This document shows, one piece after another, positions 26,344 to 35,795 of a stretch of 64,000 nt of DNA. Each line of letters opens with the position of its first letter. The stretch's first letter is position 1. This DNA is from Alphaproteobacteria bacterium (GTDB lineage: Bacteria > Pseudomonadota > Alphaproteobacteria > Sphingomonadales > Sphingomonadaceae), in NCBI GenBank assembly GCA_019232625.1, contig JAFANP010000053.1, positions 1-64,000 on the forward strand, given 5' to 3'. The position numbers and the translations under genes were made by a program. The notes below the pieces were generated by a model that had not been told where the DNA came from, searched no databases, and saw only the letters and a list, made by a program, of their open reading frames with translations.

Positions 26344-27345
26344 ATGCTCAAGTCCCTGGTCGCGGCCGCCGCGGCGCTCCTGATGCTGGCGGGTTGCGCG
26401 ACGCAGGCGCCTCCCGCGCGCCCCGCTTGGGCCGTTCCGACGCTGGCGCGGGGCCTCAACGTCCTCGGCTACGACCCGATCTGGACGACGCCCGGCAAGG
26501 GCCGCTTCCAGGCCCGCCATTTCCGCGCGATTCGAGCCGGCGGCTTCGATTTCGTCCGGGTCAATCTGCAGGCCTTCGCCCACATGGACGGCTCCGGCCG
26601 GCTCGACCCGCGCTGGCTCGCCCGGCTCGACTGGGTGGTGCGCGAAGCCTCGGCGGCGGGCCTGACGGTGATCCTCGACGAGCACGACTTCAACGCCTGT
26701 TCCGACGATCCGGCGATGTGCCGGACGAAGCTCGGCGCCTTCTGGCGGCAGGTGGCGCCGCGCTACCGGAACGCGCCCCCGACCGTCCTTTTCGAGCTGC
26801 TCAACGAGCCGCACGGCAAGCTCGACGCGGCCGCCTGGAACGCGCTTGCCGCCGAGATGCTGGCGATCGTGCGGCAGAGCAATCCGACGCGGACGGTGGT
26901 GATCGGCCCCACCCAGTGGAACAGCCTCTCGCAGCTGCCTTCGCTGTCCCTGCCCGAGACGGACCGCCACCTCCTCGTCACCTTCCATTATTACGAGCCG
27001 TTCCGCTTCACCCACCAGGGCGCGTCGTGGACCGACCTCCAGGCGCTGCGCGGCGTCGGCTGGGGAAGCGAGGCCGACCGGGCGCGGCTGGAGACGGACT
27101 TCGCCGAGGTCGCCGCCTGGTCGCGGCGGACCGGGCGGCCCGTACTGCTCGGCGAGTTCGGCGCCTATGAGGGGGGCGGTACGCCGATGGCGCTGCGCGC
27201 CGCCTATACCGAGGCCGTCGCCCGCGCCGCCGAGCGCCGCGGCTTCGCCTGGGCCTATTGGCAGTTCGACAGCGACTTCATTGCCTGGGACATGAAGCGC
27301 GACTCCTGGGTCGAGCCCATCCGGCAGGCCCTGGCGCCGCGCTGA
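26344..27345 (+). CDS. GH5 family glycoside hydrolase lipoprotein
   Basis: A 333-residue endoglycanase-type lipoprotein (lipobox LAGC, Cys18). The GH5 catalytic residues are Glu155 in ELLNEPHG (acid/base) and Glu271 in LLGEFGAY (nucleophile), with HYYEPFRF and WAYWQFDSD in the usual positions. It would cleave beta-glucans, mannans or a related polymer at the cell surface or in the periplasm. The start at 26344 was chosen over a frame beginning 57 bases earlier because it gives the lipoprotein signal. It stands at the edge of a carbohydrate-use region and converges with the nuclease gene. Confidence 0.9.
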   Translation: MLKSLVAAAAALLMLAGCATQAPPARPAWAVPTLARGLNVLGYDPIWTTPGKGRFQARHFRAIRAGGFDFVRVNLQAFAHMDGSGRLDPRWLARLDWVVREASAAGLTVILDEHDFNACSDDPAMCRTKLGAFWRQVAPRYRNAPPTVLFELLNEPHGKLDAAAWNALAAEMLAIVRQSNPTRTVVIGPTQWNSLSQLPSLSLPETDRHLLVTFHYYEPFRFTHQGASWTDLQALRGVGWGSEADRARLETDFAEVAAWSRRTGRPVLLGEFGAYEGGGTPMALRAAYTEAVARAAERRGFAWAYWQFDSDFIAWDMKRDSWVEPIRQALAPR

Positions 27346-27350
27346 CCCTT

Positions 27351-27487
27351 TATCCCTCCCCGTCGCGGAGCGATGGGGAGGGGGACCGCGCGAAGTGCGG
27401 TGGAGGGGCTTTCCGGGGCTCGGGCGGCCCCTCCACCATGCTTCGCATGGTCCCCCTCCCCATCCGCTCTCGCGGACGGGGAGGATC
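27351..27487. repeat. Repeat family 1, inverted pair
   Basis: ATCCCTCCCCGTCGCGGAGC to GACGGGGAGGATC, between the convergent GH5 and nuclease genes. A second pair follows directly. Confidence 0.85.
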
Positions 27488-27514
27488 AGGGGCCCCGGGG
27501 GAGGGGGCTGCTCC

Positions 27515-27652
27515 AAATCCTCCCCGTCGCGGAGCGATGGGGAGGGGGACCGCGCGACGCGCGGTGGAGGGGCTTTCCGGGGCTCGGGGCGGCCCCTCCA
27601 CCATGCTTCGCATGGTCCCCCTCCCCATCCGCTCTCGCGGACGGGGAGGATT
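27515..27652. repeat. Repeat family 1, inverted pair (second of two)
   Basis: Nearly identical in sequence to 27351-27487, so one is probably a recent tandem copy of the other. The 320 bases between the two genes hold only these. Confidence 0.85.
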
Positions 27653-27665
27653 GGGAGGGGCGGCG

Positions 27666-30600
27666 TTAGGGGAGGAAGCCGTTCGGGTGGGTCATGTCGG
27701 CGGTGCCCTGCGTCTCGAAGTGCACGGCGCCGAGGTCCGACACGCCGAGCAGCACCGCGGTGCCGCCCTTGTCGAAGGCCAGGGTGAGGTCCAGCCGCCC
27801 GTCATGGTCGACGTCGCTGACCCGCGACGAGCCGAGGCTGACGCCGGCGCCGAGGTAGATCGTGTCGTGGGCGGTGTCGAAGTCGAGCACCGTGTCGTTG
27901 CCGCCCGACTTGTCGAACACGAACACGTCGTTGCCCGCCCCGCCGCTCAGCACGTCGTTGCCCTTGTCGCCGACCAGCCGGTCGTTGCCGTTGCCGCCGT
28001 AGAGGCTGTCATTGCCGTTGCCGCCGGCGAGGATGTCGTTGCCGTCGTCGCCGAACAGGATGTCGTCGCCATTGTCGCCCGAGAGGATGTCGTGCCCGGC
28101 GAGGCCGTGGATGACGTCCTTGCCGTTGCCGCCCGCGACATTGTCCTCGCCGCCGGTGGCGTTGAACGTGTCGTCGCCGTTGCCGAGCGTGGTGGAGGTG
28201 GTGTCGTTGATCCCGGTGACGGTGACGTTCACCGTCGCGGTGGAGGTCAGGCCGTGGCCGTCGCTCACCGTGTAGGTGAAATGATCCGGCACGGTCACGC
28301 CGCCGGCGACGTCGAACGCGTCGTTGTCGGCGACGTAGCGCAGGCTGTGGGTCGCCGGGTCGAAGATCACCGTGCCGAGCGTGCCGGAGGTGTCGACGCC
28401 GACGATGGAGAGCGTGGTGCCGGCATCCGGATCGCTGTCGTTGCCGAGCAGCGAGGTCCAGAGGTTGGCGCTGGTCGAGTCCTCGTTGACCGCCACCGCG
28501 TCGTTGACGGCGGTCGGCGCCTCGTTGACGTCGTTGACGGCGATGGCGAAGGCCTTCTCGACATAGAGGCCGGCCGGGTCCGTCGCGCGGACGGTGATCG
28601 AGTAGCCGGGCGTCGTCTCATGGTCGAAGGCGGCCGTCGTCGTCACCTGGCCTGTGGCGGCATCGATCGCGAAGCGGCCGCCGGCAGTGTCGGTGAGGCT
28701 GTAGGCGAGCGTGTCGGATTCCGGATCCGCCGCCGCGGCGGTGCCGACGACCGTCCCGGCGGGCCGGTTCTCGTCCACCGCTGTGCCGCCGAGGACGAGA
28801 TCGTGCGGCGCCTCGTTGACGTCGTTGACGGCGATGGCGAAGGCCTTCTCGACATAGAGGCCGGCGGGGTCGGTGGCGCGGACGGTGATCGAATAGCCGG
28901 GCGCCGTCTCGTGGTCGAAAGCGGCGGTGGTCGTCACCTGGCCGGTCGCCGAGTCGATGGCGAAGCGGCCGCCGGCATTGTCGGTGAGGCTGTAGGCGAG
29001 CGTGTCCAATTCCGGATCCGCCGCCGCGGCGCTGCCGACGACGGTGCCGGCGGGCCGGTTCTCGTCGACCGCTGTGCCGCCGAGGACGAGATCGTGCGGC
29101 GCTTCGTTGACGTCGTTGACCGCGATGGCGAAGGCCTTCTCGACGTAGAGGCCGGCCGGGTCCGTCGCGCGGACGGTGATCGAATAGCCGGGCGTCGTCT
29201 CATGGTCGAAGGCCGCGGTGGTCGTCACCTGTCCGGTCGCGGCATCGATCGCGAAGCGGCCGCCGGCATTGTCGGTGAGGCTGTAGACGAGCGTGTCGGA
29301 ATCCGGATCGCTCGCCGAAGCGGTGCCCACCAGGGTGCCCGCCGGCTTGTTCTCGTCGACGGCGGCGCCGCCGAGCAGCAGGTCGTGGGGCGCCTCGTTC
29401 GGGTGCTGGATGAAGAAGGTCGCCAGCTGCGGATCGTGATCGGTGCCGCGGAAGGTGCCGAACGGCTGCTCGGCGTTGATGTGCACCGGATCATATTGCG
29501 CCCCGGCCAGCAGGCTGCCGGTAACGACGACATGGTCGATCGCCTGCAGGTTGCCGTCGAAGAAATAGGAATAGCGCTCCTCCTTGGGCAGCAGGCGATG
29601 GAGGTCGGTCATCACACCGCCGGCCTCGAGCGCGCCGACGCCGCCTTCGAACCAGAAGCCGTTGAAGTCGCCGAGCACCGCGATCTTCATGGCGGGATCG
29701 GTGGCGAGATGGTCGTTCACGTAGGCGCGGACCGCCTGGCCCTGCGCGGTGCGCGCGCCGTCGCCCGCGTCGGCCGCCGGCTGGGTCGCGCCGAACAGCG
29801 GGTCGGAGCCCCCGCGCGAGGTAAAGTGGACGTTGATGAGCGTGACGTTCTGGCCGTTGAAGGTGAAGGTCGCGGCGAGCGGCGAGCGGCTGCCCGAGAA
29901 GGCCGCGCCGGGCACCAGCTCCATGCTTCCCGCGACGAACGAGACCCGGTCCGCATTGTAGAGGAAGCCGCTTCGGATGTTGCCGCCGGGCTCGCCGCCG
30001 GTCGAGCCGGAGGCGGTCGGGGCGATCTCGATATAGACGTAGTCCGGGCCGCCGATCGCCTTGATGGCGTCGATCAGCTTCTGCGCCGTCACCGTGCCCG
30101 AGAGGTTGGTGCCGCCGCCGGGACCGTCCGCGTCCTGGATCTCCTGCACGGCGAGGATGTCGGGCGCGGAAAGGTTGTAGACGATGTTGCCGGCGAGGAT
30201 GTCGAACTTCGCCTGCGGATCGGTCGGATCGATATTCTCGAGATTGTAGGTCGCGACGGAGAGGTGGTTGCGGTCCCCGTCGAGGCCGGTCACCTCCGGC
30301 TGGAGCGTGACGTCGTCGGTGACGGCGACCGGGCCGGTGACGAGCACCTCGTAGCTGCCGTGGCTGTAGGAAACGATGCCGGTGACGTCGCCGAGGCGGT
30401 CGCCTTCGGTGTGCGACGGGGTGTAGCCGGCGAACAGGCCGCTGTCGCTCTGCAGCTGGATGCGCTCGGGGTTGAGATCGCCGTCCGAGAGGGTGATGCC
30501 GCCGCGGGCGCTGACGCCGGTGGCGCCGACGCCGCCGGACGCGACCACCCAGGTCTCGCCGAAGCCGTTGGTGGTGCCGACGACCAGCGGCGTCTGCACG

Positions 30601-32924
30601 GTGACGCGCATCCCTTCGATCGACTCGTAGAAGTCGATGCCGTCATGCGCCGGATCGTAGCTGGTGAGGTGGTCGTCGTCGATCACCTCGGACGGCGGCA
30701 GCAGCCCGCCGGCGCCGATCACCAGCGCCGCCGGGAGCGGGTTGCCGGACGAGACGAGGGTGAAGGTCGCGTCGTCGATCTCGGTGACGGTGAGGTTGGC
30801 GGCGTCGGCCGAAGGAAGGAACTCGTTGACCTTGCCGACCACGGAGAGGGCGTCGCCGACGCTGACCGCCGGGGCGGTGCCGGTGAAGACGAACACCGCG
30901 TCCGAGGTGCGGGCGTTGCCGTCGCCCTGCGCGTCCTGGAGGTAGAAGCCGTTCGTGTCGACCGCGGTGACGATTCCGTTCGTAATCACCGTCTGCCCGA
31001 CATAGGCGGAGCGGTGGCCCTCGCCCTGGATCTGGTAGATGGCGAGCGCGATCGGGTCGTCGTTGACGATCGTGCCGATCGCCTGGCCCTGCTGGATGGC
31101 GACCTGGCCGGTCGGGTGGGACAGGGTGATGCCGATCCGCTCATTGGCCTCGCCGACCGTGTCGCCGGCGATGGTGATGACGACCTGCTTCGAGCTCTCG
31201 CCCGGCGCGAAGCTCAAGGTGCCGCTGAGCGGCGTGCCCGGCGCGATGTCGTTGAGGCTGGCCGCATCCTGCGCGCCGGAGCCGACGTCGAGCGTGTAAT
31301 CGACCGTGCCGGAGCCCGAGAGGCCGCCGGCGCGGGTGACGGTGAAGATCAGCTGGTGGCTGTTGTCGTCGCCCTCGACGACGCTGGTGTCGGCGACGCG
31401 GATCAGGCCGGTGGCGTTGGCGCCGATGAAGTCCTGGCCGGAATTGACGTGGCCGAAGCTGTCCGCGGCGGGCACCGCCTTCCAGGTGAAGTCCGCATAA
31501 TTGGCGCCGCTGCCCTGGAGCTGCAGCGAGAAGCCGGCGGCGGGCACCGGCTCCTCGGCGACGCCGATGTCGGTGCTGGTCATGCCGTTGGCCGGGCCGC
31601 TGGTCGCGACCATCACGCCTTCGTAGGAGAGGAACTGGACGACATGGCCCTGCGCGTCGACCAGGGCGACGCCGTCGGGCGCGCCGTTCTGGATTCCGGG
31701 CGTGGGCACCGAGACGGTGCCGTAGCCGTCGTCCTGGTTGGTGATCACCCCGCCCAGCGCGACGGTGGCGTAGGCCGCGCCGCCATTGCCGTTGTAGAGG
31801 ACCAGGCTCCAGCCGGCGAGGCTGGTGCCCGCCGGGCCGGCGATCTCGATCGCCTCGCCGGCGTCGTTGCCGGTATTGTCGTAGTGGATCTCGTTGATGA
31901 ACGGCGTGCCCGGGGCGGGCGCGGCGTCGTCGTTGAGGATCGTGCCGAGGCCGCTGCCGTCGGCGATTCCGGCGCCGCCGGTGGGGGCGGAGAGGGTGAC
32001 GGTGAAGGTCTCGTCCGCCTCGTTGACGATGTCGCCGGCCACCTGAAGCGTCACCGTCTTGGTGAACTCGTTGGCGGCGAAGGCGAGGTCGCCGCTCAGC
32101 ACCGGCGCGACGAAGTCCGACGCGCTCGCGCCGCTCGCGCCGCCGGGCAGCGTCACCGTGTAGTGGACGGAGGCGGCGACGTTGCTGTCCGAGCCGCGGC
32201 TGACGGTGAAGGTGATCGGCGTCGTACCGGCATTGCCTTCGACGACCGTCGCGTCGGAGACGGAGAAGGCGCCCGGCTGGTCGGCGACGGGCGCGGTGTT
32301 GCTGGTGATGTGGATGTTGTCAATGCCGACCCATTCGTCGTTGCCGGCGGCGTTGGTGGTCATCACCCGCACCTGGAGCGTGGTCGCGTTGTTGGCGTCG
32401 GCCGGCAGCGTCACCGCCATGTGCGTGACGAGCGTGGCGAGGCTCGGCCCGGTCGAGGCGTCGGCGATGTAGCCGCCCGGCACGTTGACCCAGGCGCCGG
32501 TCTCGCTGGTGCGGTACTGGACGGCGACCTGCTGGTTGGTGTTGTCGGTGCTGCCGTCGATGTCGCGCACGTCGAACTCGACGGTGATGTTCTGCCGCCC
32601 CGCGGCGTTGAGGTAGAAAGCGAGATAGGGCGCGTCGGCGGTGCCGGAGCCCTGCAGCGCGACCACCGGGTCGGCGATCTGGAACTCCGCGACGCCGCCG
32701 CTGATGAGGGTGTTCGGATTGGCCTGGTTGGCGATGACGTCGACGACGTTGCTGGTCGTCGTGATCGTCCGCGGGTCGATGCCGATGCCGGTGGTCAGGT
32801 CGTCGCCGCGAAAGCCCATGATCGAGGGGACGTTGCTCCAGTCGCCATTGGCGTTGATCAGGCCGGTGTTGCTCCAGTTCTGATTGAGGTCGCCGCCCGA
32901 AAGCAGATGATAGGTCGTCGTCAT
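27666..32924 (-). CDS. Secreted multidomain endonuclease with Calx-beta, cadherin and RTX repeats
   Basis: A 1752-residue protein read from ATG 32924. Domains in order: an N-terminal beta domain (1-215); Calx-beta (about 219-335); a lamin-tail-like domain (339-490); Calx-beta (509-625); an OB-like domain of the ExeM/NucH extracellular nuclease type (629-875); and an endonuclease/exonuclease/phosphatase domain (about 895-1165) with VATYNLEN, GDFNGFW and RGTDHDPQ. Three near-identical 97-residue cadherin-like repeats (about 1179-1469), a VCBS-like domain and RTX nonapeptides (GGNGNDSLYGGNGNDRL, about 1580-1675) follow. It has no N-terminal signal, so export is probably by a type I system using the C-terminus. 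No type I genes are in view. It would degrade extracellular DNA or act on phosphoesters. Confidence 0.9.
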   Translation of the reverse strand: MTTTYHLLSGGDLNQNWSNTGLINANGDWSNVPSIMGFRGDDLTTGIGIDPRTITTTSNVVDVIANQANPNTLISGGVAEFQIADPVVALQGSGTADAPYLAFYLNAAGRQNITVEFDVRDIDGSTDNTNQQVAVQYRTSETGAWVNVPGGYIADASTGPSLATLVTHMAVTLPADANNATTLQVRVMTTNAAGNDEWVGIDNIHITSNTAPVADQPGAFSVSDATVVEGNAGTTPITFTVSRGSDSNVAASVHYTVTLPGGASGASASDFVAPVLSGDLAFAANEFTKTVTLQVAGDIVNEADETFTVTLSAPTGGAGIADGSGLGTILNDDAAPAPGTPFINEIHYDNTGNDAGEAIEIAGPAGTSLAGWSLVLYNGNGGAAYATVALGGVITNQDDGYGTVSVPTPGIQNGAPDGVALVDAQGHVVQFLSYEGVMVATSGPANGMTSTDIGVAEEPVPAAGFSLQLQGSGANYADFTWKAVPAADSFGHVNSGQDFIGANATGLIRVADTSVVEGDDNSHQLIFTVTRAGGLSGSGTVDYTLDVGSGAQDAASLNDIAPGTPLSGTLSFAPGESSKQVVITIAGDTVGEANERIGITLSHPTGQVAIQQGQAIGTIVNDDPIALAIYQIQGEGHRSAYVGQTVITNGIVTAVDTNGFYLQDAQGDGNARTSDAVFVFTGTAPAVSVGDALSVVGKVNEFLPSADAANLTVTEIDDATFTLVSSGNPLPAALVIGAGGLLPPSEVIDDDHLTSYDPAHDGIDFYESIEGMRVTVQTPLVVGTTNGFGETWVVASGGVGATGVSARGGITLSDGDLNPERIQLQSDSGLFAGYTPSHTEGDRLGDVTGIVSYSHGSYEVLVTGPVAVTDDVTLQPEVTGLDGDRNHLSVATYNLENIDPTDPQAKFDILAGNIVYNLSAPDILAVQEIQDADGPGGGTNLSGTVTAQKLIDAIKAIGGPDYVYIEIAPTASGSTGGEPGGNIRSGFLYNADRVSFVAGSMELVPGAAFSGSRSPLAATFTFNGQNVTLINVHFTSRGGSDPLFGATQPAADAGDGARTAQGQAVRAYVNDHLATDPAMKIAVLGDFNGFWFEGGVGALEAGGVMTDLHRLLPKEERYSYFFDGNLQAIDHVVVTGSLLAGAQYDPVHINAEQPFGTFRGTDHDPQLATFFIQHPNEAPHDLLLGGAAVDENKPAGTLVGTASASDPDSDTLVYSLTDNAGGRFAIDAATGQVTTTAAFDHETTPGYSITVRATDPAGLYVEKAFAIAVNDVNEAPHDLVLGGTAVDENRPAGTVVGSAAAADPELDTLAYSLTDNAGGRFAIDSATGQVTTTAAFDHETAPGYSITVRATDPAGLYVEKAFAIAVNDVNEAPHDLVLGGTAVDENRPAGTVVGTAAAADPESDTLAYSLTDTAGGRFAIDAATGQVTTTAAFDHETTPGYSITVRATDPAGLYVEKAFAIAVNDVNEAPTAVNDAVAVNEDSTSANLWTSLLGNDSDPDAGTTLSIVGVDTSGTLGTVIFDPATHSLRYVADNDAFDVAGGVTVPDHFTYTVSDGHGLTSTATVNVTVTGINDTTSTTLGNGDDTFNATGGEDNVAGGNGKDVIHGLAGHDILSGDNGDDILFGDDGNDILAGGNGNDSLYGGNGNDRLVGDKGNDVLSGGAGNDVFVFDKSGGNDTVLDFDTAHDTIYLGAGVSLGSSRVSDVDHDGRLDLTLAFDKGGTAVLLGVSDLGAVHFETQGTADMTHPNGFLP
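28518..29390 (-). repeat. Three tandem 291-bp repeats inside the nuclease gene
   Basis: Units 28518-28808, 28809-29099 and 29100-29390 each encode 97 residues of a cadherin-like domain. The DNA of the copies is almost the same over long runs, so they arose by recent in-frame duplication and copy number may vary between strains. Confidence 0.88.
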
Positions 32925-33221
32925 CGCTTGATCCCCCTCGAAGGTCGGCCGCGGCGCAGCGTCCGCGCCCACACGCGCGAAACGGCTTTTTCCCGACTCG
33001 GTGATTCGCCCCGGCCCCTGCCGGATGACCTACCGGCTAGAGGCCTTGCGTGACAAGCGCGTTACCGCCGTTAAACACCATTTTTCAGTCCGTTGGTCGC
33101 GTCGCGGCGCGCCCGCGCCGGGCCTGGCGGGTGGCCGGTGGAGCTTCTCTTCATGAGCGAAAAGCCCTGCGAGGGACCCGGGGCCTTGCGCGTCGGGACG
33201 CGGCGCGGGAAGGCCGGGCGC

Positions 33222-34307
33222 ATGAAGCGATATCGGAGCCTTTCGCCTCCAGCGGCCGCCGACGGCTTCGCGCGCCGCGCAGCCCGGTTCGCGGCGCGGT
33301 CCGCCCTTCTCCTGGCGGCGGCGATTCCGGCGGGCTGCGCCGCGCCGCGCGCGCCGACCGGCGTCCCGCCGGTCCCTGCGATCGACGCGGACTTCCCCGA
33401 TCCCGCCGTGCTCAAGGCGCGCGACGGCTTCTACTACGTCTACGCGACGCAGGGCGAGCGGGAGGGGAGGATGGTCAACATCCAGGTCGCCCGCTCCCGA
33501 GACCTCGCGCGCTGGGAGACGCTCGCCGACGCGCTTCCGGTGAAGCCGTCCTGGGCATCGCGCACCCAGGATTTCTGGGCGCCGCACCCGGTCGAGGCGG
33601 CGGGCCGTTATTACCTCTATTATTCCGCCAAGCCGGACGCGGCGCTGGCGGATGCGGAGCGCGGCCTGTGCCTCGCCGTCGCCACCGCCGACCGGCCGGA
33701 AGGGCCGTTCACCGACAGCGGGCGGCCGCTCCAATGCGGCCCCGGCTTCGTCAACATCGATCCGATGGCCTATGACGATCCGGCCACCGGCAGGCGGCTG
33801 CTCTACTGGGGCTCCGGCTTCGGGCCGATCAAGGTCCGTGCGCTGGCGCCCGACCGCCTCTCCTTCGCGCCCGGCAGCGTCGCGGCCGACCTCGTCGCGC
33901 CCGGCGAGGCGCCCTATCAGCGGCTCGTCGAAGGCGCCTGGGTCGTGCGCCGCGCCGACTGGTACTACCTGTTCTTCTCCGGCGACAATTGCTGCGGGAA
34001 GGACGCCCATTATGCGGTGATGGTCGCCCGCTCGCGCCGCGCGACGGGGCCGTTCCAGACGCTGGCCGCCGCGACCGGCGCGCCGAGCAGCGCGATCCTC
34101 GAGGCGAACGCCCGCTGGATCGCCCCCGGCCACAATTCGGTGGTCACCGACGCGCGCGGCCGCGACTGGCTCGTCTACCATGCGGTGGACTCGCGCCGGC
34201 CGCGTTCGAAGCCGGGCGACGGGGCCAACAGCCGGCGGGTGATGCTGCTCGGGCGGATCGCCTGGCGCAACGGCTGGCCGCATGTCGCCCCGCCCCCGGC
34301 CGATTAG
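33222..34307 (+). CDS. GH43 family glycoside hydrolase, lipoprotein (361 aa)
   Basis: The first of three tandem five-bladed beta-propeller proteins. The start at ATG 33222 gives a basic leader and lipobox PAGC (Cys39). Catalytic pattern: base Asp60 in DFPDPAVL, a second acidic residue in NIDPMAYDD, and a Glu in LVEGAWVV as acid. It has ISP-like strands [10 protein letters not shown]. The family covers arabinofuranosidases, xylosidases and galactosidases, and the specificity cannot be read here. Its upstream 297 bases separate it from the divergent nuclease gene and hold no other gene that I can support. Confidence 0.85.
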   Translation: MKRYRSLSPPAAADGFARRAARFAARSALLLAAAIPAGCAAPRAPTGVPPVPAIDADFPDPAVLKARDGFYYVYATQGEREGRMVNIQVARSRDLARWETLADALPVKPSWASRTQDFWAPHPVEAAGRYYLYYSAKPDAALADAERGLCLAVATADRPEGPFTDSGRPLQCGPGFVNIDPMAYDDPATGRRLLYWGSGFGPIKVRALAPDRLSFAPGSVAADLVAPGEAPYQRLVEGAWVVRRADWYYLFFSGDNCCGKDAHYAVMVARSRRATGPFQTLAAATGAPSSAILEANARWIAPGHNSVVTDARGRDWLVYHAVDSRRPRSKPGDGANSRRVMLLGRIAWRNGWPHVAPPPAD

Positions 34308-34348
34308 GGGTTCTCTTGGGGGAGGGCGAGCGACTATCGGCGCCGGCC

Positions 34349-35770
34349 ATGACTTTCGAGCCGTCCCCCGCCTTCGCCGTCGAAGCCGCCGCCCATGGAG
34401 AGGAGACCCACTTCACGGTCGCGCTCGACGGCGAAACCCGCCGCTACCGCGTCGCCGGAGGAGAGCAGCCGCATTATCACGACTTCTTCAAGGCGCTGGC
34501 GAGGGACTTCGGCACGCTCGCGCCGGGTGCGGGCCGGCCGGAGCCGGAGGGGGACCACGGCGCCGAGTGGCGGCCGCTCATCACCGAGAATCTCGGCGAG
34601 GGGATCCTCTCCGGCTATGGCGACCCGGCGCTTCTCAAGACCGACCGGGGCTATTTCCTCGTCGCCACGTCGAACGACGCGCCCAACGCCTTTCCCATCC
34701 TCAAGTCGGCCGACCTTCGCCACTGGGAGCCGGTCGGCTTCGTCTTCCCGGAGGGGCTCGCGCCGTCCTGGGCGGCGAGCGGGCGCCACGTCGGCGATTT
34801 CTGGGCGCCCGAAATGGCGCGCGTCGGCGAGGAATATTGGCTCTGCTTCACCGCCCGCCAGAAGAGCAACGCGCTCGCCATCGGCCTCGCCAGGAGCGAC
34901 CGGCCCGAAGGCCCCTGGCGCGACCTCGGCCACCCCCTGCTGACCGGCGGGGTCGTCCTCTACCCGCCCGCCGATCCCGCCCATCCGGTGCCGGCGATGA
35001 GCGGCGGAGTCATCGACTCCCACATCTTCATCGATGCGGACGGCACGCCCTTCCTGTTCTGGAAGGAGGATTCCAACGGCATCTGGCCGCGGCCGCTCGC
35101 CGGCCTGCTGCGCGCGCGGCCCGAGCTGATCGGCCGGATGTTCGATTCGGAGCGGGACCGGCGCACCGCCGCCTTCGCCGCCGCGGTGCAGCCCTGGGCC
35201 AACGGACGGCGTCCGATCGAGCGCTTCTTCCTGATGCAGCCGCTGATCGAGACGGTGCTCGGCTCGTGGCCGAGGGTGCGGCAGGTGCTGGAGGAATGCG
35301 GCGAGGCGGAGGCGATCCTCGCGGCGATGCGCACCCCGATCCGGGCCCAGCGCCTGGCGCCGGACGGCGGCTCGCTGATCGGCGAGCCGACCGTCGTCCT
35401 CGTCAACGACCTCGACTGGGAAGGGCATCTGATCGAAGGCCCCTGGGTGACCCGGCAGCAGGGGCGCTACTGGCTCTTCTATGCGGGCAACGATTTCTGC
35501 ACGCCCGCCTACGGGATCGGCGTCGCCGTCGCCGACCATCCGCTCGGGCCGTACGAGAAGCAGCCCGGGCCTCTGCTCCGCTCCGCCCGGGAGTGGTGGG
35601 CGCCCGGCCATGCCTCGGTCGCGCCGGGGCTCGACGGCGCGCCGCAGCTCTTCTTCCATGCCTATTTCCCCGGCACGGGCGGCTACAACGCCTTCCGCGC
35701 CCTCCTGACCGCGCGGCTGCTCTTCTCCGGCGAGCGGGTCGAGCTGGCGCCCGCGGAGCCGCTTGGCTGA
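34349..35770 (+). CDS. GH43-like glycoside hydrolase with an inserted helical segment (473 aa)
   Basis: A beta-propeller protein related to the two neighbours: base Asp92 in [17 protein letters not shown] near 221-229, and Glu363 in LIEGPWVT as acid. It has about 80 extra N-terminal residues and a helical insert of about 90 residues (245-335) between the second and third catalytic blades. There is no signal peptide, so it appears to be cytoplasmic. It begins 42 bases after the first GH43 gene and overlaps or touches the third, so the three are an operon. Confidence 0.82.
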   Translation: MTFEPSPAFAVEAAAHGEETHFTVALDGETRRYRVAGGEQPHYHDFFKALARDFGTLAPGAGRPEPEGDHGAEWRPLITENLGEGILSGYGDPALLKTDRGYFLVATSNDAPNAFPILKSADLRHWEPVGFVFPEGLAPSWAASGRHVGDFWAPEMARVGEEYWLCFTARQKSNALAIGLARSDRPEGPWRDLGHPLLTGGVVLYPPADPAHPVPAMSGGVIDSHIFIDADGTPFLFWKEDSNGIWPRPLAGLLRARPELIGRMFDSERDRRTAAFAAAVQPWANGRRPIERFFLMQPLIETVLGSWPRVRQVLEECGEAEAILAAMRTPIRAQRLAPDGGSLIGEPTVVLVNDLDWEGHLIEGPWVTRQQGRYWLFYAGNDFCTPAYGIGVAVADHPLGPYEKQPGPLLRSAREWWAPGHASVAPGLDGAPQLFFHAYFPGTGGYNAFRALLTARLLFSGERVELAPAEPLG

Positions 35771-35795
35771 GCCGGTGGGGATGCTAGAACGAGGC

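Noticed and set aside
27258-33053. Plus-strand open frame of 1931 codons antisense to the nuclease gene
   Set aside because: High-GC mirror frame rich in Arg, Asp, Gly and Val with no domains; the minus-strand gene has clear domains and repeats.
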